Positions 24,951 to 34,905 are shown, numbered from the stretch's first letter. The stretch is DNA of 43,511 bases from Gammaproteobacteria bacterium (GCA_009843635.1 VYDB01000055.1:1-43511), one strand, 5' to 3'. Program-made: numbers and translations. The notes: generated by a model from the letters alone, not told the origin.

Positions 24951-26993
24951 ATGTTGGTCATCGGAATAGACGTAGGGGGGACCTTTACGGACGTCGTGTG
25001 CAGCGATGGAGCCACGACGTGGAAGGCCAAGTCGCCCACCATTCCCGACAACTTCGGCGAAGGCGTGATCAAGGGGTGCGAATTGATTGCGGGGCAAATG
25101 GAAGTCGGCCTGGAAGACATGTTGAGCGCCGTCGAGCGGTTCGGCCTGGGAACGACTGCCGTGACCAACGTGCTGGCCACCCGCCAGGGGCTGCGGGTTG
25201 GGTTGCTCACCACCGCTGGCTTTGAAAAACACCTCCACTTGGCGCGAGGGTCAAGGGTGAATGTGGATGGCTGGCTTGAGATGCCATGGAACCCGGTGGG
25301 CAGCGCCGACATCCTGGGCATCGAAGAACGCATTGATCGTGGGGGCAACGTTGTTGAACCGCTCAATCAGGCGGCGGTGGAGAGGGCGGTTCACCGACTT
25401 TGCGCTGAGCGTGGGGTCGAAGCGCTCGCGGTGTCCTTTCTTTGGTCATGCCGAAATTCGACCCACGAGAAAGCGGCCGCGGACATAGCCCGCCGGGCTT
25501 ATCCGGGGCTGCCGGTGTTTTCGGGCGTTGAGTTGCACCCCATTCAACGGGAGTACGAGCGAACCACCATGGCGGTGCTCAATGCCTATACGGCCCGGGC
25601 GCTGGATGGCGTCGAGGACTTGGAACGGGACCTGCGGACATTGGGCTTGAAGGTGCCATTGCTCCTGCTCCATTCCGGGGGCGGCGCCATGACCGTGGCC
25701 GACGCCCGCGAGTCACCGCTGGGGCTTGCGTCTTCAGGTCCGGCAGCGGGAACCGTGGCTGCGGGCGAGCTGGCCCGGGTGGTGGGCCCTGAGGATGCCA
25801 TGTGCTGTGACATGGGCGGCACCAGTACCGATGTCAGCGTGGTGATGGAGGGCACGGCCGAACGGCGCCAGCAAGCGATCATTAACGGCTTGGTGACCGG
25901 CGTGTCGTCCATTGATGTTGAATCGATCGGCGCCGGTGGCGGTTCCATTGCGTGGATAGACAGCCGTGGCATGTTGCGCGTAGGTCCAAAGTCCGCGCGC
26001 GCGATTCCCGGGCCGGTTTGCTACGGGCGAGGGGGGACGACACCGACCATCACCGACGCCAACCTGTTGCTGGGCTACATCTCTCCTGAGTCGTTCAAGA
26101 GCGGTGGGATCGAGCTGGACATTGAGGCAGCGTCTGCAGCGTGCGAATCGCTGGGCGCGGAAATCGGGTTATCCGCGATGGAAGTGGCCTACGGCATCCG
26201 CGAGATCGCAATCGCGGAGATGGAGAAAGCCATCCTCGCCCGCCTGGCCAGCAGTGGGCACGATCCAAGGAAGCTGTCCATCGTTTCGATTGGCGGGTCT
26301 GGGTCGTTGTTCGTGCCGACGATCGCCAAGCAACTGGGCTTCAAATCGACCATCTCCTCGGAATTCTCCTCGGTGTTGTCTGCCTATGGGGCGGCAAGTG
26401 CGGACATCAGGTATGAAAAGGTGCTGCCGGTTGACCTTGTGTTGCCCTTGCAATCGGATTTTGCGGCTGAATTCGAAGGCTTGAAACACGCCTTGGATTC
26501 CCATCTGGAAGCCAACGGCGTTCCCGGCGACCAGCGTGAGTATTACTGCGAAGCGGATGTTCGGCTGTACCGGCAGAAGGCATTCATCACGCTACCCTTG
26601 GATGAGGCTCGAATCGATTCCGACCAGCTTGCGCAGACGTTCAAGGCACTGTATGCCGAGCGCTACGGCCCCGCAGCCTACTCGGAGACCACCATGGTGG
26701 AACTCTCGACGCTAAGGGTGGTTGGGGTCGGCCGAACCACTCGTGCGAGGCTGCCTGAAGATGCCAGGGGAGCCGAGCCCGCTGGTCAGTTGGACCCGTC
26801 CGCCGCCCGTGAAGTCTGGACGGAGCGAGAATCTCCGATTGAAGTGCCGGTCTATCATCTGGATGCCCTGCACACAGGCCACGTTGTGGAAGGGCCCGCT
26901 TTGATCGATACGTCGGACACGACAATCTGGACGCCACCTGAAATGTCCACGCACGTCAGGTCGAATCGTTCGCTGGAGACCCTCGTAGCTTAG
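24951..26993 (+). CDS. hyuA: Hydantoinase/oxoprolinase family protein, HyuA-type ATPase subunit
   Basis: The product is 680 residues, normal for HyuA. It begins MLVIGIDVGGTFTDVV, the phosphate loop of the ASKHA ATPase fold, and later has DMGGTSTDVSVV and SIGAGGGSIAWID, family hallmarks. Relatives use ATP to open cyclic amides or imides (5-oxoproline, N-methylhydantoin, lactams) or to carboxylate ketones, with HyuB as partner. The substrate cannot be named. HyuB is normally the next gene; here it is at 34906, with eight genes' worth of DNA between. The ATG at 24951 gives the canonical start. Convergent with the SDR gene. Confidence 0.92.
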   Translation: MLVIGIDVGGTFTDVVCSDGATTWKAKSPTIPDNFGEGVIKGCELIAGQMEVGLEDMLSAVERFGLGTTAVTNVLATRQGLRVGLLTTAGFEKHLHLARGSRVNVDGWLEMPWNPVGSADILGIEERIDRGGNVVEPLNQAAVERAVHRLCAERGVEALAVSFLWSCRNSTHEKAAADIARRAYPGLPVFSGVELHPIQREYERTTMAVLNAYTARALDGVEDLERDLRTLGLKVPLLLLHSGGGAMTVADARESPLGLASSGPAAGTVAAGELARVVGPEDAMCCDMGGTSTDVSVVMEGTAERRQQAIINGLVTGVSSIDVESIGAGGGSIAWIDSRGMLRVGPKSARAIPGPVCYGRGGTTPTITDANLLLGYISPESFKSGGIELDIEAASAACESLGAEIGLSAMEVAYGIREIAIAEMEKAILARLASSGHDPRKLSIVSIGGSGSLFVPTIAKQLGFKSTISSEFSSVLSAYGAASADIRYEKVLPVDLVLPLQSDFAAEFEGLKHALDSHLEANGVPGDQREYYCEADVRLYRQKAFITLPLDEARIDSDQLAQTFKALYAERYGPAAYSETTMVELSTLRVVGVGRTTRARLPEDARGAEPAGQLDPSAAREVWTERESPIEVPVYHLDALHTGHVVEGPALIDTSDTTIWTPPEMSTHVRSNRSLETLVA

Positions 26994-27085
26994 GCGCCAG
27001 CCAGCCCCACGAGTTTCCGACTGACCTCATCAAGACGCTCTGCGACGGCATCGTCATTTGCATTGGGGTTGGGGGAGCGCATTGG

Positions 27086-27919
27086 TCAACCCCCGCTGTG
27101 GTCGGCCTTGTCGGGGTAGTAGGGGCTTCTCTGGCTAAAGTACTCACCGCTGTGTTGCGGCGCATTGGGGTCCAGCAGGCAGTGAAGTTGGGACTGGGCA
27201 CCTTCCTCTATGGACAGCATTTCGTGTCCCTCGTAGAGGGAGGGGTCGGTGTGGCGAACCAGATTGGATTTGACCGTCCCCGGATGCGTCGAGAACACGC
27301 TGACGCCCGTATCCCTAAGGCGCTTGGCAAGTTGACGGGCATGGAGGACGTTGGCGAGCTTGGCTTGCATGTAGGCCGTTCCGCCATTGTATTGCCGTGA
27401 TTCAAAGTGCAGATCGTCGAAGTCCATGGTGACAAACCCATCGAAATAGGCCGCATGCCCCGCGCTTGAAACGATGACAATGCGGCTGGGCGCGCTCGCC
27501 TTCAAGGTCTCGAGCAGCAATTCGGTCAGCAGGTAGTGCCCCAAGTGATTGACTCCGAACTGCGTCTCGAACCCATCCGCCGTGCGGCCTTCGGGTGTGT
27601 TCATGACACCGGCGTTGTTCACCAGTCCATCGAGCCCAGCGTGCCGGGCGCGGAAGGCGTCGGCGAACCGGCGTATGGATTCGAGGTTCGCGAGATCCAG
27701 TTCCATGACCTCAGCGCTGCCCGGTTCATCGGCGAGAAATTCGGTTGCATCCATGCCGGCCTGAACGCGTCGGCAGGCAGCGATGACCTTCGCACCCTGT
27801 CTCACGAGTTGAGTGGTGGTGGAGAGGCCTGTGCCTGAATTGGCCCCGGTCACGATGTAGGTGCGATCGGTCAAGTCCTGCGCCAGTAGTTTGGGGTCGC
27901 ACATGAGCGTTTCAGCCAT
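27086..27919 (-). CDS. Short-chain dehydrogenase/reductase
   Basis: The product is 277 residues, a classical SDR. TGANSGTG (24-31) binds the nucleotide, NNAG (101-104) supports the central sheet, and Ser151/152, Tyr183 and Lys187 (YMQAK) are the catalytic residues. The overall pattern resembles retinol dehydrogenase-type SDRs acting on hydroxyl or keto groups of hydrophobic substrates. Arg50 after the second strand hints at NADP. The ATG at 27919 has AAGGA upstream and lies 8 bases inside the end of the MFS gene, so the two are one operon. Confidence 0.9.
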   Translation of the reverse strand: MAETLMCDPKLLAQDLTDRTYIVTGANSGTGLSTTTQLVRQGAKVIAACRRVQAGMDATEFLADEPGSAEVMELDLANLESIRRFADAFRARHAGLDGLVNNAGVMNTPEGRTADGFETQFGVNHLGHYLLTELLLETLKASAPSRIVIVSSAGHAAYFDGFVTMDFDDLHFESRQYNGGTAYMQAKLANVLHARQLAKRLRDTGVSVFSTHPGTVKSNLVRHTDPSLYEGHEMLSIEEGAQSQLHCLLDPNAPQHSGEYFSQRSPYYPDKADHSGG

Positions 27920-29204
27920 TGGTAGGGATCCTTGCAGGTGATGTTGGGTTGGGGATTTTCAGGGATGCCAGCAGCGCGCCTCCGAGCGCTATGACGGCCA
28001 TCTGCGCGACGAAGGCGTGCGCGTAGGAGCCGGTTGCGCCGAGGTAGCCCTGGCTTCCAAAGTTTGCGCCGGCGACCAGCAGCATGACCATCACACCCCC
28101 GATTCCACTGGCTCTGCCAAAGTTCGCGCGACCGAAGAGGCGTCCCATGAGGAACTGTTGCAACGGGGGCAACCCGCCGAAGCCGAGGCCGTAAATCGCG
28201 CCGGTGACCAGAAAGAGGGCGTACCCCGGTTCGAGGTAGAGAACCGCCCAGACCAGCAGGTTGAGCAACACGGCAACGGCCAGAACCGGCTTTAAGGGGG
28301 CGATGTCGGCGACGCGCCCGATGGTGATCTTGCCGAGAATTGAGAATGGAATCATCACGAGGTAGAAGTGCACCGCTTTTATGGGTTCGATGCCGAGGCC
28401 GGTCTCCGCGTAGCGGATGAGCAGCGGTATCAGCACAGCCCCCGACGTCAGCAGCAGCCCCAGGCCGAGCGATGCGATCCACAGCCCTGGCATTTTCAAC
28501 AGGTCGGTGGTGCCGAGCGCAGCCAATTCGCCGTCGTGGGCGGCCGCACCCTGATCGAGCGCTTCGCCGGATTCGGGTTCTGCGGATTGCGGCTTTCCGT
28601 CGGGAGCCTGGCCGGCGAACTCCGGGCGAGCAACCAGCAGCCACCCGTATAACGGTGCAACCACGACGAGTATCACTGCACCCAGCGCAGACATTGCCGT
28701 CCGCCAGTCTGCGACCTGCATGATCGATTCGACGAAGAATGGGCCGATCCACATGGCAAACGTGGGACCGGTGAGCGCCAGCCCCATCATCAGGCCGCGG
28801 TTGCGGCGGTACCAACTCGTGATCAACCCCGCAGTGGCGATGTGGCCACAGAATGCGAGCCCAGGGGCGACGAGACAGAGAAAGCAGAGAACCAGTTGCG
28901 TGAAGGTCGTGGCTCGCGCGAGCAGTAGGAGTCCGCAGCCAACGACCGCAGCGCCTAGCGCCATCATGACGCGGGTGTGGCCGGAGTCGATGGCACGACC
29001 TACCAGTGGGCCTAGTACGCCGAGTATCAGTGTGAGAATCCCCAGCGACAGGCCGATGGTCGTGGGAGGTACGCTGAATGTTGCGCCGATCGGTCCGACA
29101 AAGTTCCCGACAACGGCCATGATCACACCATAGGTGGCCAGCGACCCGAAGAACGAGACGGCGACTATTCTCGGGCCCATGAACGGCCGGGCGGCGTCAC
29201 TCAT
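27912..29204 (-). CDS. Major facilitator superfamily transporter, monocarboxylate/OFA-like
   Basis: The product is 430 residues with twelve hydrophobic helices and a central cytoplasmic loop rich in Glu, Asp and Ala (about 195-225). The pattern, including GLITSWYRRNRGLMMGLA, resembles bacterial monocarboxylate- or oxalate/formate-type antiporters, so an organic acid is a likely cargo; this is inference. The ATG at 29204 (MSDAARPFMGPR) was chosen because the sequence before it lacks coding character. Divergent from the LLM gene, with a palindrome in between. The SDR gene overlaps its end. Confidence 0.85.
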   Translation of the reverse strand: MSDAARPFMGPRIVAVSFFGSLATYGVIMAVVGNFVGPIGATFSVPPTTIGLSLGILTLILGVLGPLVGRAIDSGHTRVMMALGAAVVGCGLLLLARATTFTQLVLCFLCLVAPGLAFCGHIATAGLITSWYRRNRGLMMGLALTGPTFAMWIGPFFVESIMQVADWRTAMSALGAVILVVVAPLYGWLLVARPEFAGQAPDGKPQSAEPESGEALDQGAAAHDGELAALGTTDLLKMPGLWIASLGLGLLLTSGAVLIPLLIRYAETGLGIEPIKAVHFYLVMIPFSILGKITIGRVADIAPLKPVLAVAVLLNLLVWAVLYLEPGYALFLVTGAIYGLGFGGLPPLQQFLMGRLFGRANFGRASGIGGVMVMLLVAGANFGSQGYLGATGSYAHAFVAQMAVIALGGALLASLKIPNPTSPARIPTNG

Positions 29205-29360
29205 GGTCGAGACCGTTTGGGCGTGATCAATCTCCACTGATGTCAGCGGGCTCCTGTGGAATGAGGCAGCGCGACCCGTCCGGCCGCCCGGCCCCGCAAT
29301 CGTGATTCTGCGGGAAGAAAATAGCGCAAAGAAGATCATATTGGCCTATATTACCTGTTC

Positions 29361-29379
29361 ATGCAAAGTACAATTGCAT
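29361..29379. promoter_or_regulatory. Palindrome in the divergent MFS/LLM promoter region
   Basis: ATGCAA (29361-29366), a 7-base gap and TTGCAT (29374-29379) make a perfect inverted repeat in an AT-rich patch between the two divergent genes. It is followed by TTGACTATCGAATAATTTAA, which may contain promoter elements. A regulator binding here could control both directions. Confidence 0.4.
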
Positions 29380-29478
29380 ATTGACTATCGAATAATTTAA
29401 ATTGCGAGCGGCAGGGGCCGAACCGGCAAGGCATTGGAAGCGGCTCCGCTCGAGGACGTTGGCGTCGAGGTTTAATTT

Positions 29479-30360
29479 ATGGAAAAAGAGCAGTTGGGCC
29501 GCTTGGGTGTCTGGGCGGCAACCTGCTTCAGCCCCATCTCGGAAGTCGTTGGGCTGGCCCAAGATATCGAGCGCTGGGGCTACGGCACCCTTTGGATACC
29601 AGATGCGCTGGCGCGGGACCAGTTCGTTGAGTTGACGGCAGTGGCTCGCCAAACCACCGACCTAAAGCTTGCCACCGGGATCGTCAGCATCTACAGCCGC
29701 GATCCGGTGACGATGGTGGGCTGCCAAAACGCACTGGATGAAGTGAGCGATGGACGCTTGGTGCTTGGCCTTGGGGTATCCCACGGCGAAGTCGTCAGTA
29801 GCGTCCGTCAACACCAATACGCAAAGCCATTAAGTGCGATGCGCAGCTATCTCGAGCAGATGGCGGGGGTACCCTACAACTCGCCGCCGGTCGAGGCCAG
29901 AGGCTTGGTGGTGCTTGCCGCTTTGCAGGACAAGATGATTCGGCTGGCTGGCGAGCAGGCTGATGGCGCCCACCCGTTTTTCGTCACACCGGAACACACG
30001 GCGCGGGCTAGGGGGATCATGGGTCCGGGGCCGTTGCTGGCGCCGGAACAGCACGTTCTGTTCATCGAAGACGCGAGCGAGGCGAGGCGAGTCGCTCGAC
30101 AGCACATGGCCTTGCACCTGGGGCTTGCCAACTATCGCAACTACCTCTTGGCCATGGGCTACACCGAGGAAGACTTCGAGAACGGCGGCAGCGACCGGCT
30201 GGTGGACGGCATCGTCGCCTGGGGCGATGAGACCGCCATCATGAAACGGGTGGAGGAACACTGGGCGAATGGGGCTGATCACGTTTGCATTCAGCCGCTC
30301 ACCCCGGACGGTGAGTTTGGCATTGATCGTAAGGCCTTGGAGGCGCTTGCGCCGGGCTAG
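29479..30360 (+). CDS. Luciferase-like (LLM class) flavin/F420-dependent oxidoreductase
   Basis: The product is 293 residues, a TIM-barrel of the bacterial luciferase superfamily. GRLGVWAATCF opens the barrel, LATGIVSIYSRDP and GRLVLGLGVSHGE are conserved strands around the cofactor, and the C-terminus has ADHVCIQPLTPDG. The pattern is closest to the LLM group annotated as F420-dependent, but whether the cofactor is F420 or FMN cannot be decided, and F420 synthesis genes are not in the window. It probably oxidises or reduces an intermediate of the local pathway. GAGG lies eight bases before the ATG; TauD follows after 26 bases. Confidence 0.85.
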   Translation: MEKEQLGRLGVWAATCFSPISEVVGLAQDIERWGYGTLWIPDALARDQFVELTAVARQTTDLKLATGIVSIYSRDPVTMVGCQNALDEVSDGRLVLGLGVSHGEVVSSVRQHQYAKPLSAMRSYLEQMAGVPYNSPPVEARGLVVLAALQDKMIRLAGEQADGAHPFFVTPEHTARARGIMGPGPLLAPEQHVLFIEDASEARRVARQHMALHLGLANYRNYLLAMGYTEEDFENGGSDRLVDGIVAWGDETAIMKRVEEHWANGADHVCIQPLTPDGEFGIDRKALEALAPG

Positions 30361-30386
30361 GGTGATAGGGAAGGGGGGTACTCGAC

Positions 30387-31307
30387 ATGTCTTTGTCCAT
30401 CGAACCGCTCGAGCACGTCGGCGTGCAGGTGCTCGACTTCGACCTCCGCCAGCCAATCTCAGACGCGATGGCTGAAGAGCTCAAGGCGCTCTGGTACGAG
30501 CACGCCATACTCGTCTTCCGCGAACAGGACATTGATGCCGAGACACAGATCGAACTCAGCCGTGTCTTCGGACCGCTGGCCATTCACCCGCTGCCCAGCA
30601 CACGGCATCCCGACCATCCTGAGCTTTTCATTAACAAGGCCGGCGATGAGGACGATTACCTCACCTTAGCCTACTTTGACGGCGAGCCTCTGGTGGCCCG
30701 GTTGGACTGGCATGTCGATCTCATCTATACAGGCAAGCCCAATCACGGCGCGGTGCTCCGCGCGGTTCAGGTACCGGACAACGAGGGGATGACCGGCTTC
30801 GGTGATCGCGCTCTGGCGTACGACCGGTTGGACTCGGAAACGCAGGCGCTGTTGTCCGATCTCGAAGTGGCCTATCACTTCGTGCAGAACCAAGGCCAGA
30901 TGCGCTTTTGCGACAACGTGAAGTTTGAACCCGGCCCCAACCTCCCCAAAAGCGTCGAGGAGGCAGGCGTGCCGGATTTCCCCGATGCCGCTTATCCGGC
31001 TGTGGGCACGCACCCGGTGTCTGGCCGCCAAGTGCTCCAGATCGTGCCGTTCTTCCTGAATCGAGTGATCGCGCCAGAAAAGGCAGGCCTGTCCGAAGAC
31101 GAGGCGGACGATCTGCTGCGGCGCATCGTCAAGCACGTGCGGCGTCCGGAGCTTCACTATTTCCACGAGTGGTCCCCGGGCGACGTGATCATGTGGGACA
31201 ACTGGCGCGCGATGCACTGCACCACCGGCACGAGGCCGGGCACCAAGCGGCTCGTACACCGGACCACGATTTTGGGCGATGCGACTCTGGGGCGACAGCT
31301 CGCCTAG
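30387..31307 (+). CDS. TauD/TfdA-family Fe(II)/2-oxoglutarate dioxygenase
   Basis: The product is 306 residues, normal for the family. The iron ligands are His109 and Asp111 (WHVD) and the distal His277 (MHCTTG); an Arg in RLVHRTT would bind 2-oxoglutarate. Relatives hydroxylate next to a sulfonate, sulfate ester, aryloxy ether or quaternary amine so that the molecule falls apart. The close coupling with a sulfotransferase gene 3 bases downstream is unusual and might mean a sulfated intermediate. A strong GGGGGG Shine-Dalgarno precedes the ATG. Confidence 0.9.
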   Translation: MSLSIEPLEHVGVQVLDFDLRQPISDAMAEELKALWYEHAILVFREQDIDAETQIELSRVFGPLAIHPLPSTRHPDHPELFINKAGDEDDYLTLAYFDGEPLVARLDWHVDLIYTGKPNHGAVLRAVQVPDNEGMTGFGDRALAYDRLDSETQALLSDLEVAYHFVQNQGQMRFCDNVKFEPGPNLPKSVEEAGVPDFPDAAYPAVGTHPVSGRQVLQIVPFFLNRVIAPEKAGLSEDEADDLLRRIVKHVRRPELHYFHEWSPGDVIMWDNWRAMHCTTGTRPGTKRLVHRTTILGDATLGRQLA

Positions 31308-31310
31308 AGC

Positions 31311-32468
31311 ATGTTTGATGCCGACGAGTTGGTGGCCAGTGCGCGAGCGCGGACTGGTTTGGCTGACTTTGGCGATGAACGCTTTCTCGTCGGTCTGCAC
31401 CAGTTCGTCGACGGCCTGAACGCAACAGACAACATCATTCCAGGCCGGGAAGGCGAGCTCAGAAAGCTGATGCTGAGGTTGCTGTGCAACCTGCTCTGGC
31501 GTCAAGTGGACTTTGCTCAACACCCGGAGATTCTTGAAGAACGGTTGCTGCCACCGGTCTGCATCCTGTCGCTGCCGCGTGTGGGCACCACCAAGCTGCA
31601 GCGGCAGTTGGGCGTGACGGGTGCCTTTCAGAACCTGCTGTACTGGCACCTCCACATGCCGTCGCGTGTTCCGGGCCTCCCGGAGGGTGGTCGGCAGAAG
31701 CGCATCGAGATCACGGAGGAGTTCTGCCAGTGGCGCGAAGCGGTTTCGCCGACCATCAACGTGACCCATCGCAGTTTCACGCACGAGCCGGACGAGGATG
31801 CCTTTCTGCAGCAGCTTTGCTTTTGTAGTGCGTATCTAGCGCAGACCCACAACCTGTCGCTGTACAACGAGTGGTTCGCAGCCCAAGACCCTAGTTTCGC
31901 CTATGACTTCGAAAAACAGCAACTGCAGTATCTGCAGTGGCAGTTTCATCGGCAGCATCCGAAGGCCTGGTTTCTGAAGTCGCCCGGTCATCTAGGGCAG
32001 GAAGATCAGCTCCAGCGAATCTTTCCTGGAGGTTGCCGCATCATCTGCCCGCACCGGGAACCGGCGGAGATCTTCCCTTCCGCCATTCGTCTTGGTGAAG
32101 ACTTCAGCAAGCTCTACAACAGCCTGCCCATGCCCGTTGAGGCGTTCGGCCACATGGTGGTCGATCTGCTGCACAACGGCATGGAGCGGCACATGGCTTG
32201 GCGCGAGGCCAATCCGCAAGTGGAGGTTCTGGATTTGAGTTTCCGCGAGATTTGCGATGATTCGCTGGGCACGGCCGAGAAGATCCACGATTTCCTGGAG
32301 TTGCCCTTGACCGCCAATGCCAGGCGGCGCATTGAGTCCTGGGATCAGGAGAATCCGCGCCACAAGCATGGGAAACTCGAGCTAACGCTGGAGATGTATG
32401 GGCTTGACGAGCGCGTGATCAACGCCAAGTTTGGGCCGTACCGGGAGGCTTTTGGTCAGTTTCTTTGA
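31311..32468 (+). CDS. Sulfotransferase family protein
   Basis: The product is 385 residues. LSLPRVGTTKLQRQL (about 90-104) is the loop that binds the 5'-phosphosulfate of PAPS, and FLKSPGHLGQ further on fits the conserved KSP.HL block of this bacterial sulfotransferase group. CPHREPAEIFPS matches the 3'-phosphate-binding stretch. It would move a sulfo group from PAPS to a hydroxyl of an unknown acceptor. The start lies 3 bases after the TauD stop, so translation is coupled. No signal peptide: cytoplasmic. Confidence 0.88.
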   Translation: MFDADELVASARARTGLADFGDERFLVGLHQFVDGLNATDNIIPGREGELRKLMLRLLCNLLWRQVDFAQHPEILEERLLPPVCILSLPRVGTTKLQRQLGVTGAFQNLLYWHLHMPSRVPGLPEGGRQKRIEITEEFCQWREAVSPTINVTHRSFTHEPDEDAFLQQLCFCSAYLAQTHNLSLYNEWFAAQDPSFAYDFEKQQLQYLQWQFHRQHPKAWFLKSPGHLGQEDQLQRIFPGGCRIICPHREPAEIFPSAIRLGEDFSKLYNSLPMPVEAFGHMVVDLLHNGMERHMAWREANPQVEVLDLSFREICDDSLGTAEKIHDFLELPLTANARRRIESWDQENPRHKHGKLELTLEMYGLDERVINAKFGPYREAFGQFL

Positions 32469-32644
32469 CTCCAGCAGCGCTGCGCTCACCAAGGCGGGTG
32501 CAGCCGCAACCACCAACCCCCTCATGTGGGTCGCATAAATGAGCGTCTCGGCCATAATGGTAAGAAATGCGAAAAAAAGGCTTTAGTATGGGGCGAATGC
32601 GTGATACCTTGCGGCGCTAGGGTCAGATATTCAGGAGAAAACCC

Positions 32645-34861
32645 ATGATCAAGCCCATGTTTCGAGCTGCAGTGCCTTTCGGGATTTTTGTCGCAGGTAT
32701 GACGGGCGGGCCAATGCCCAGCACGGTTGCCGCCCAAGAGCGCGAACTCGAAGAGATTGTGGTCACCGCGACCCGGCGGGACAACAACATCATGGATGTC
32801 CCGGCATCAGTCACCGCCTTCGGATCCGAGACGCTTGAGAACCGACAGCTTCGTGAGGTGGTGGATCTCAATATGCTGGTACCCAATTGGCAGATCGAGG
32901 AGTACAACGGCCAAACACTGGCCACCGTTCGCGGAATCACCAATACCATCATCCAGGGGCCGCAGGAATCTTCAGTGGCGACGCACATCAATGGGGTGTA
33001 CATCACGCGAACCAGCTCGATGCGAGCGGCTTACAGCGACCTCGAATCAGTGGAAGCGCTGAGAGGGCCGCAAGGCACGCTCTACGGCCGAAACGCCACG
33101 GCGGGCGCCATGAACATCATTACCAAGAAACCGACTGATGAATTCGAAAGTCGGGTGAGCGTACTGTTCGGCGACTACGACCGCATCGGTGGCACAGCCA
33201 TGGTTTCTGGGCCGCTAGCTGACAACTTTTTTGCCAGGGCGTCGATCTACTACAACGACCGCGACGGCTACACGGAGAATCTCTTTCCTGGCGGTCAAGA
33301 CCTGGATGCGGAAGAACTGGTTAGCGGCAAGCTCAGCCTTCGATGGCTGCCGAGCGAAGACGTCACCGTGGACTTGATGGCTACCCTTGAAGAGCGAGAT
33401 GGCGGGTCTGGCTTCCTGCCCTATACGCCGCCGCAATCCCTGTTCTTTCCCATCTATGCGACTGCCGACTATACCCTTGAGCCCCATAAGGCGATCACCG
33501 ACTACCCCAACGAAGACACTCGAAAAGACACGCTGGTCGCGCTCAATGTCGAATGGCAGATGTCTGACAACCTGACCCTTCGCTCCACAACGGGGTACAA
33601 CGACAGTAAATTCGATCAGCAGTACGATTCCGACGGCACCAGCGCGGCCGCGACGGAACTGATCTATTTCAGCGAATCCGATTCGTTCTCGCAGGAAATC
33701 GTGTTGGACATTAGCTTGGCCAACGAGAAGCTGGATGTGCTGATCGGGGGCTTTTACTACGAAGATGACGTGAGCTTCGGATTCGACGCAATACTCGGGG
33801 CTGTAGCCGGTGCTTTCGGCCTGCCTCCCAGTTTCTTCCGGATTCTTCAGAATTGGGATCAGGAAACGACGGCATATGCCGGCTTTTTGGACGCGACCTA
33901 TCACGTGTCGGACCACTTCAGGATCTACGGCGGTGTTCGCGCAAGCTACGAAGAGAAAGACATTTTCGTACGGTATCAGCCGATTGCGCCTGCTTGTGGA
34001 TTTGGTGGTATTCCACCCTCCGATACGGGCGATGACTGGGACGACTGGTCTCCACGAGCGGGCCTGCAATGGGACTTCTCCGAGAACGCGATGGTTTACG
34101 CGCAGTTCCAGCAGGGCTTTCGTAGCGGTGGATTCAGCTCCGGTCAGTGCAATGATCCCTTCCAACCCGAAGAGGTTAACTCCTGGGAGGTCGGACTGAA
34201 GATGAACTTTAATGAAGGACGCGGCTCTCTGCTGGCCTCGGCCTTCTATTATGACTACCAGGATCTTCAGGTTCAGCAACTGGTTGGATTCGCCGTTGAG
34301 ATCACCAATGCTGCGGAGTCGGAGATCTATGGGTTTGAGCTTGAGGGCGCTCACCTGTTTGGCGACTACACAACCGTTGGCTTCCGCTACAGCTATCTCA
34401 GCGCCGAGTATGAGGACTTTGCCGATTGCGATCCGATCCTGTTCCCTGGCAACTGCTCATCAGCCGTGGTTGCCGCCGGATTGGCTGTGGTTGAAGATCT
34501 CTCCGGCAACACACTTACACGGGCGCCCGAACACACGGTGGGCCTGAGCTTGGATCAGCAAGTACCCATCAGCGAGGGGGAACTGGTGCTGTCTGCCGAC
34601 ATCACCTATGTCGACGAGCGGCATGGGCGCGTGTACAACCGGGATTCAGAGGTACTGGATGACTACACCTTGCTCAATGCGTTTCTCACCTGGACGCCCG
34701 GATTCGCGCCCAATGCAAGTGTGCAGTTGTTTGGCAAGAACCTCTTCGGTGAAGATTATCTAGCTCAAATTCTTGCCAATGGAGGCCTCTCGATCAATCT
34801 GCAATCCGGTCTCTACCAGCCCCCCCGGACCTGGGGAGTGGAGCTTGCTCTGAACTTCTAA
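32645..34861 (+). CDS. TonB-dependent outer-membrane receptor
   Basis: The product is 738 residues. A signal peptide (about 1-34, ending VAAQ) is followed by the TonB box ELEEIVVTATRR, a plug domain with VRGITNT and LRGPQGTLYGRNATAGAMNI, and a 22-strand barrel that ends in ALNF with the terminal Phe needed for outer-membrane insertion. It imports a ligand too large or scarce for porins, powered by TonB. The ligand is unknown; it need not be a siderophore, since no iron genes are near and the neighbours are catabolic. AGGAG lies eight bases before the ATG. It probably imports the substrate of the surrounding pathway. Confidence 0.93.
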   Translation: MIKPMFRAAVPFGIFVAGMTGGPMPSTVAAQERELEEIVVTATRRDNNIMDVPASVTAFGSETLENRQLREVVDLNMLVPNWQIEEYNGQTLATVRGITNTIIQGPQESSVATHINGVYITRTSSMRAAYSDLESVEALRGPQGTLYGRNATAGAMNIITKKPTDEFESRVSVLFGDYDRIGGTAMVSGPLADNFFARASIYYNDRDGYTENLFPGGQDLDAEELVSGKLSLRWLPSEDVTVDLMATLEERDGGSGFLPYTPPQSLFFPIYATADYTLEPHKAITDYPNEDTRKDTLVALNVEWQMSDNLTLRSTTGYNDSKFDQQYDSDGTSAAATELIYFSESDSFSQEIVLDISLANEKLDVLIGGFYYEDDVSFGFDAILGAVAGAFGLPPSFFRILQNWDQETTAYAGFLDATYHVSDHFRIYGGVRASYEEKDIFVRYQPIAPACGFGGIPPSDTGDDWDDWSPRAGLQWDFSENAMVYAQFQQGFRSGGFSSGQCNDPFQPEEVNSWEVGLKMNFNEGRGSLLASAFYYDYQDLQVQQLVGFAVEITNAAESEIYGFELEGAHLFGDYTTVGFRYSYLSAEYEDFADCDPILFPGNCSSAVVAAGLAVVEDLSGNTLTRAPEHTVGLSLDQQVPISEGELVLSADITYVDERHGRVYNRDSEVLDDYTLLNAFLTWTPGFAPNASVQLFGKNLFGEDYLAQILANGGLSINLQSGLYQPPRTWGVELALNF

Positions 34862-34905
34862 TGGGGCTTGTGGAACTTTAGTCAATTTCGCACCGAGAAA
34901 GCGTC

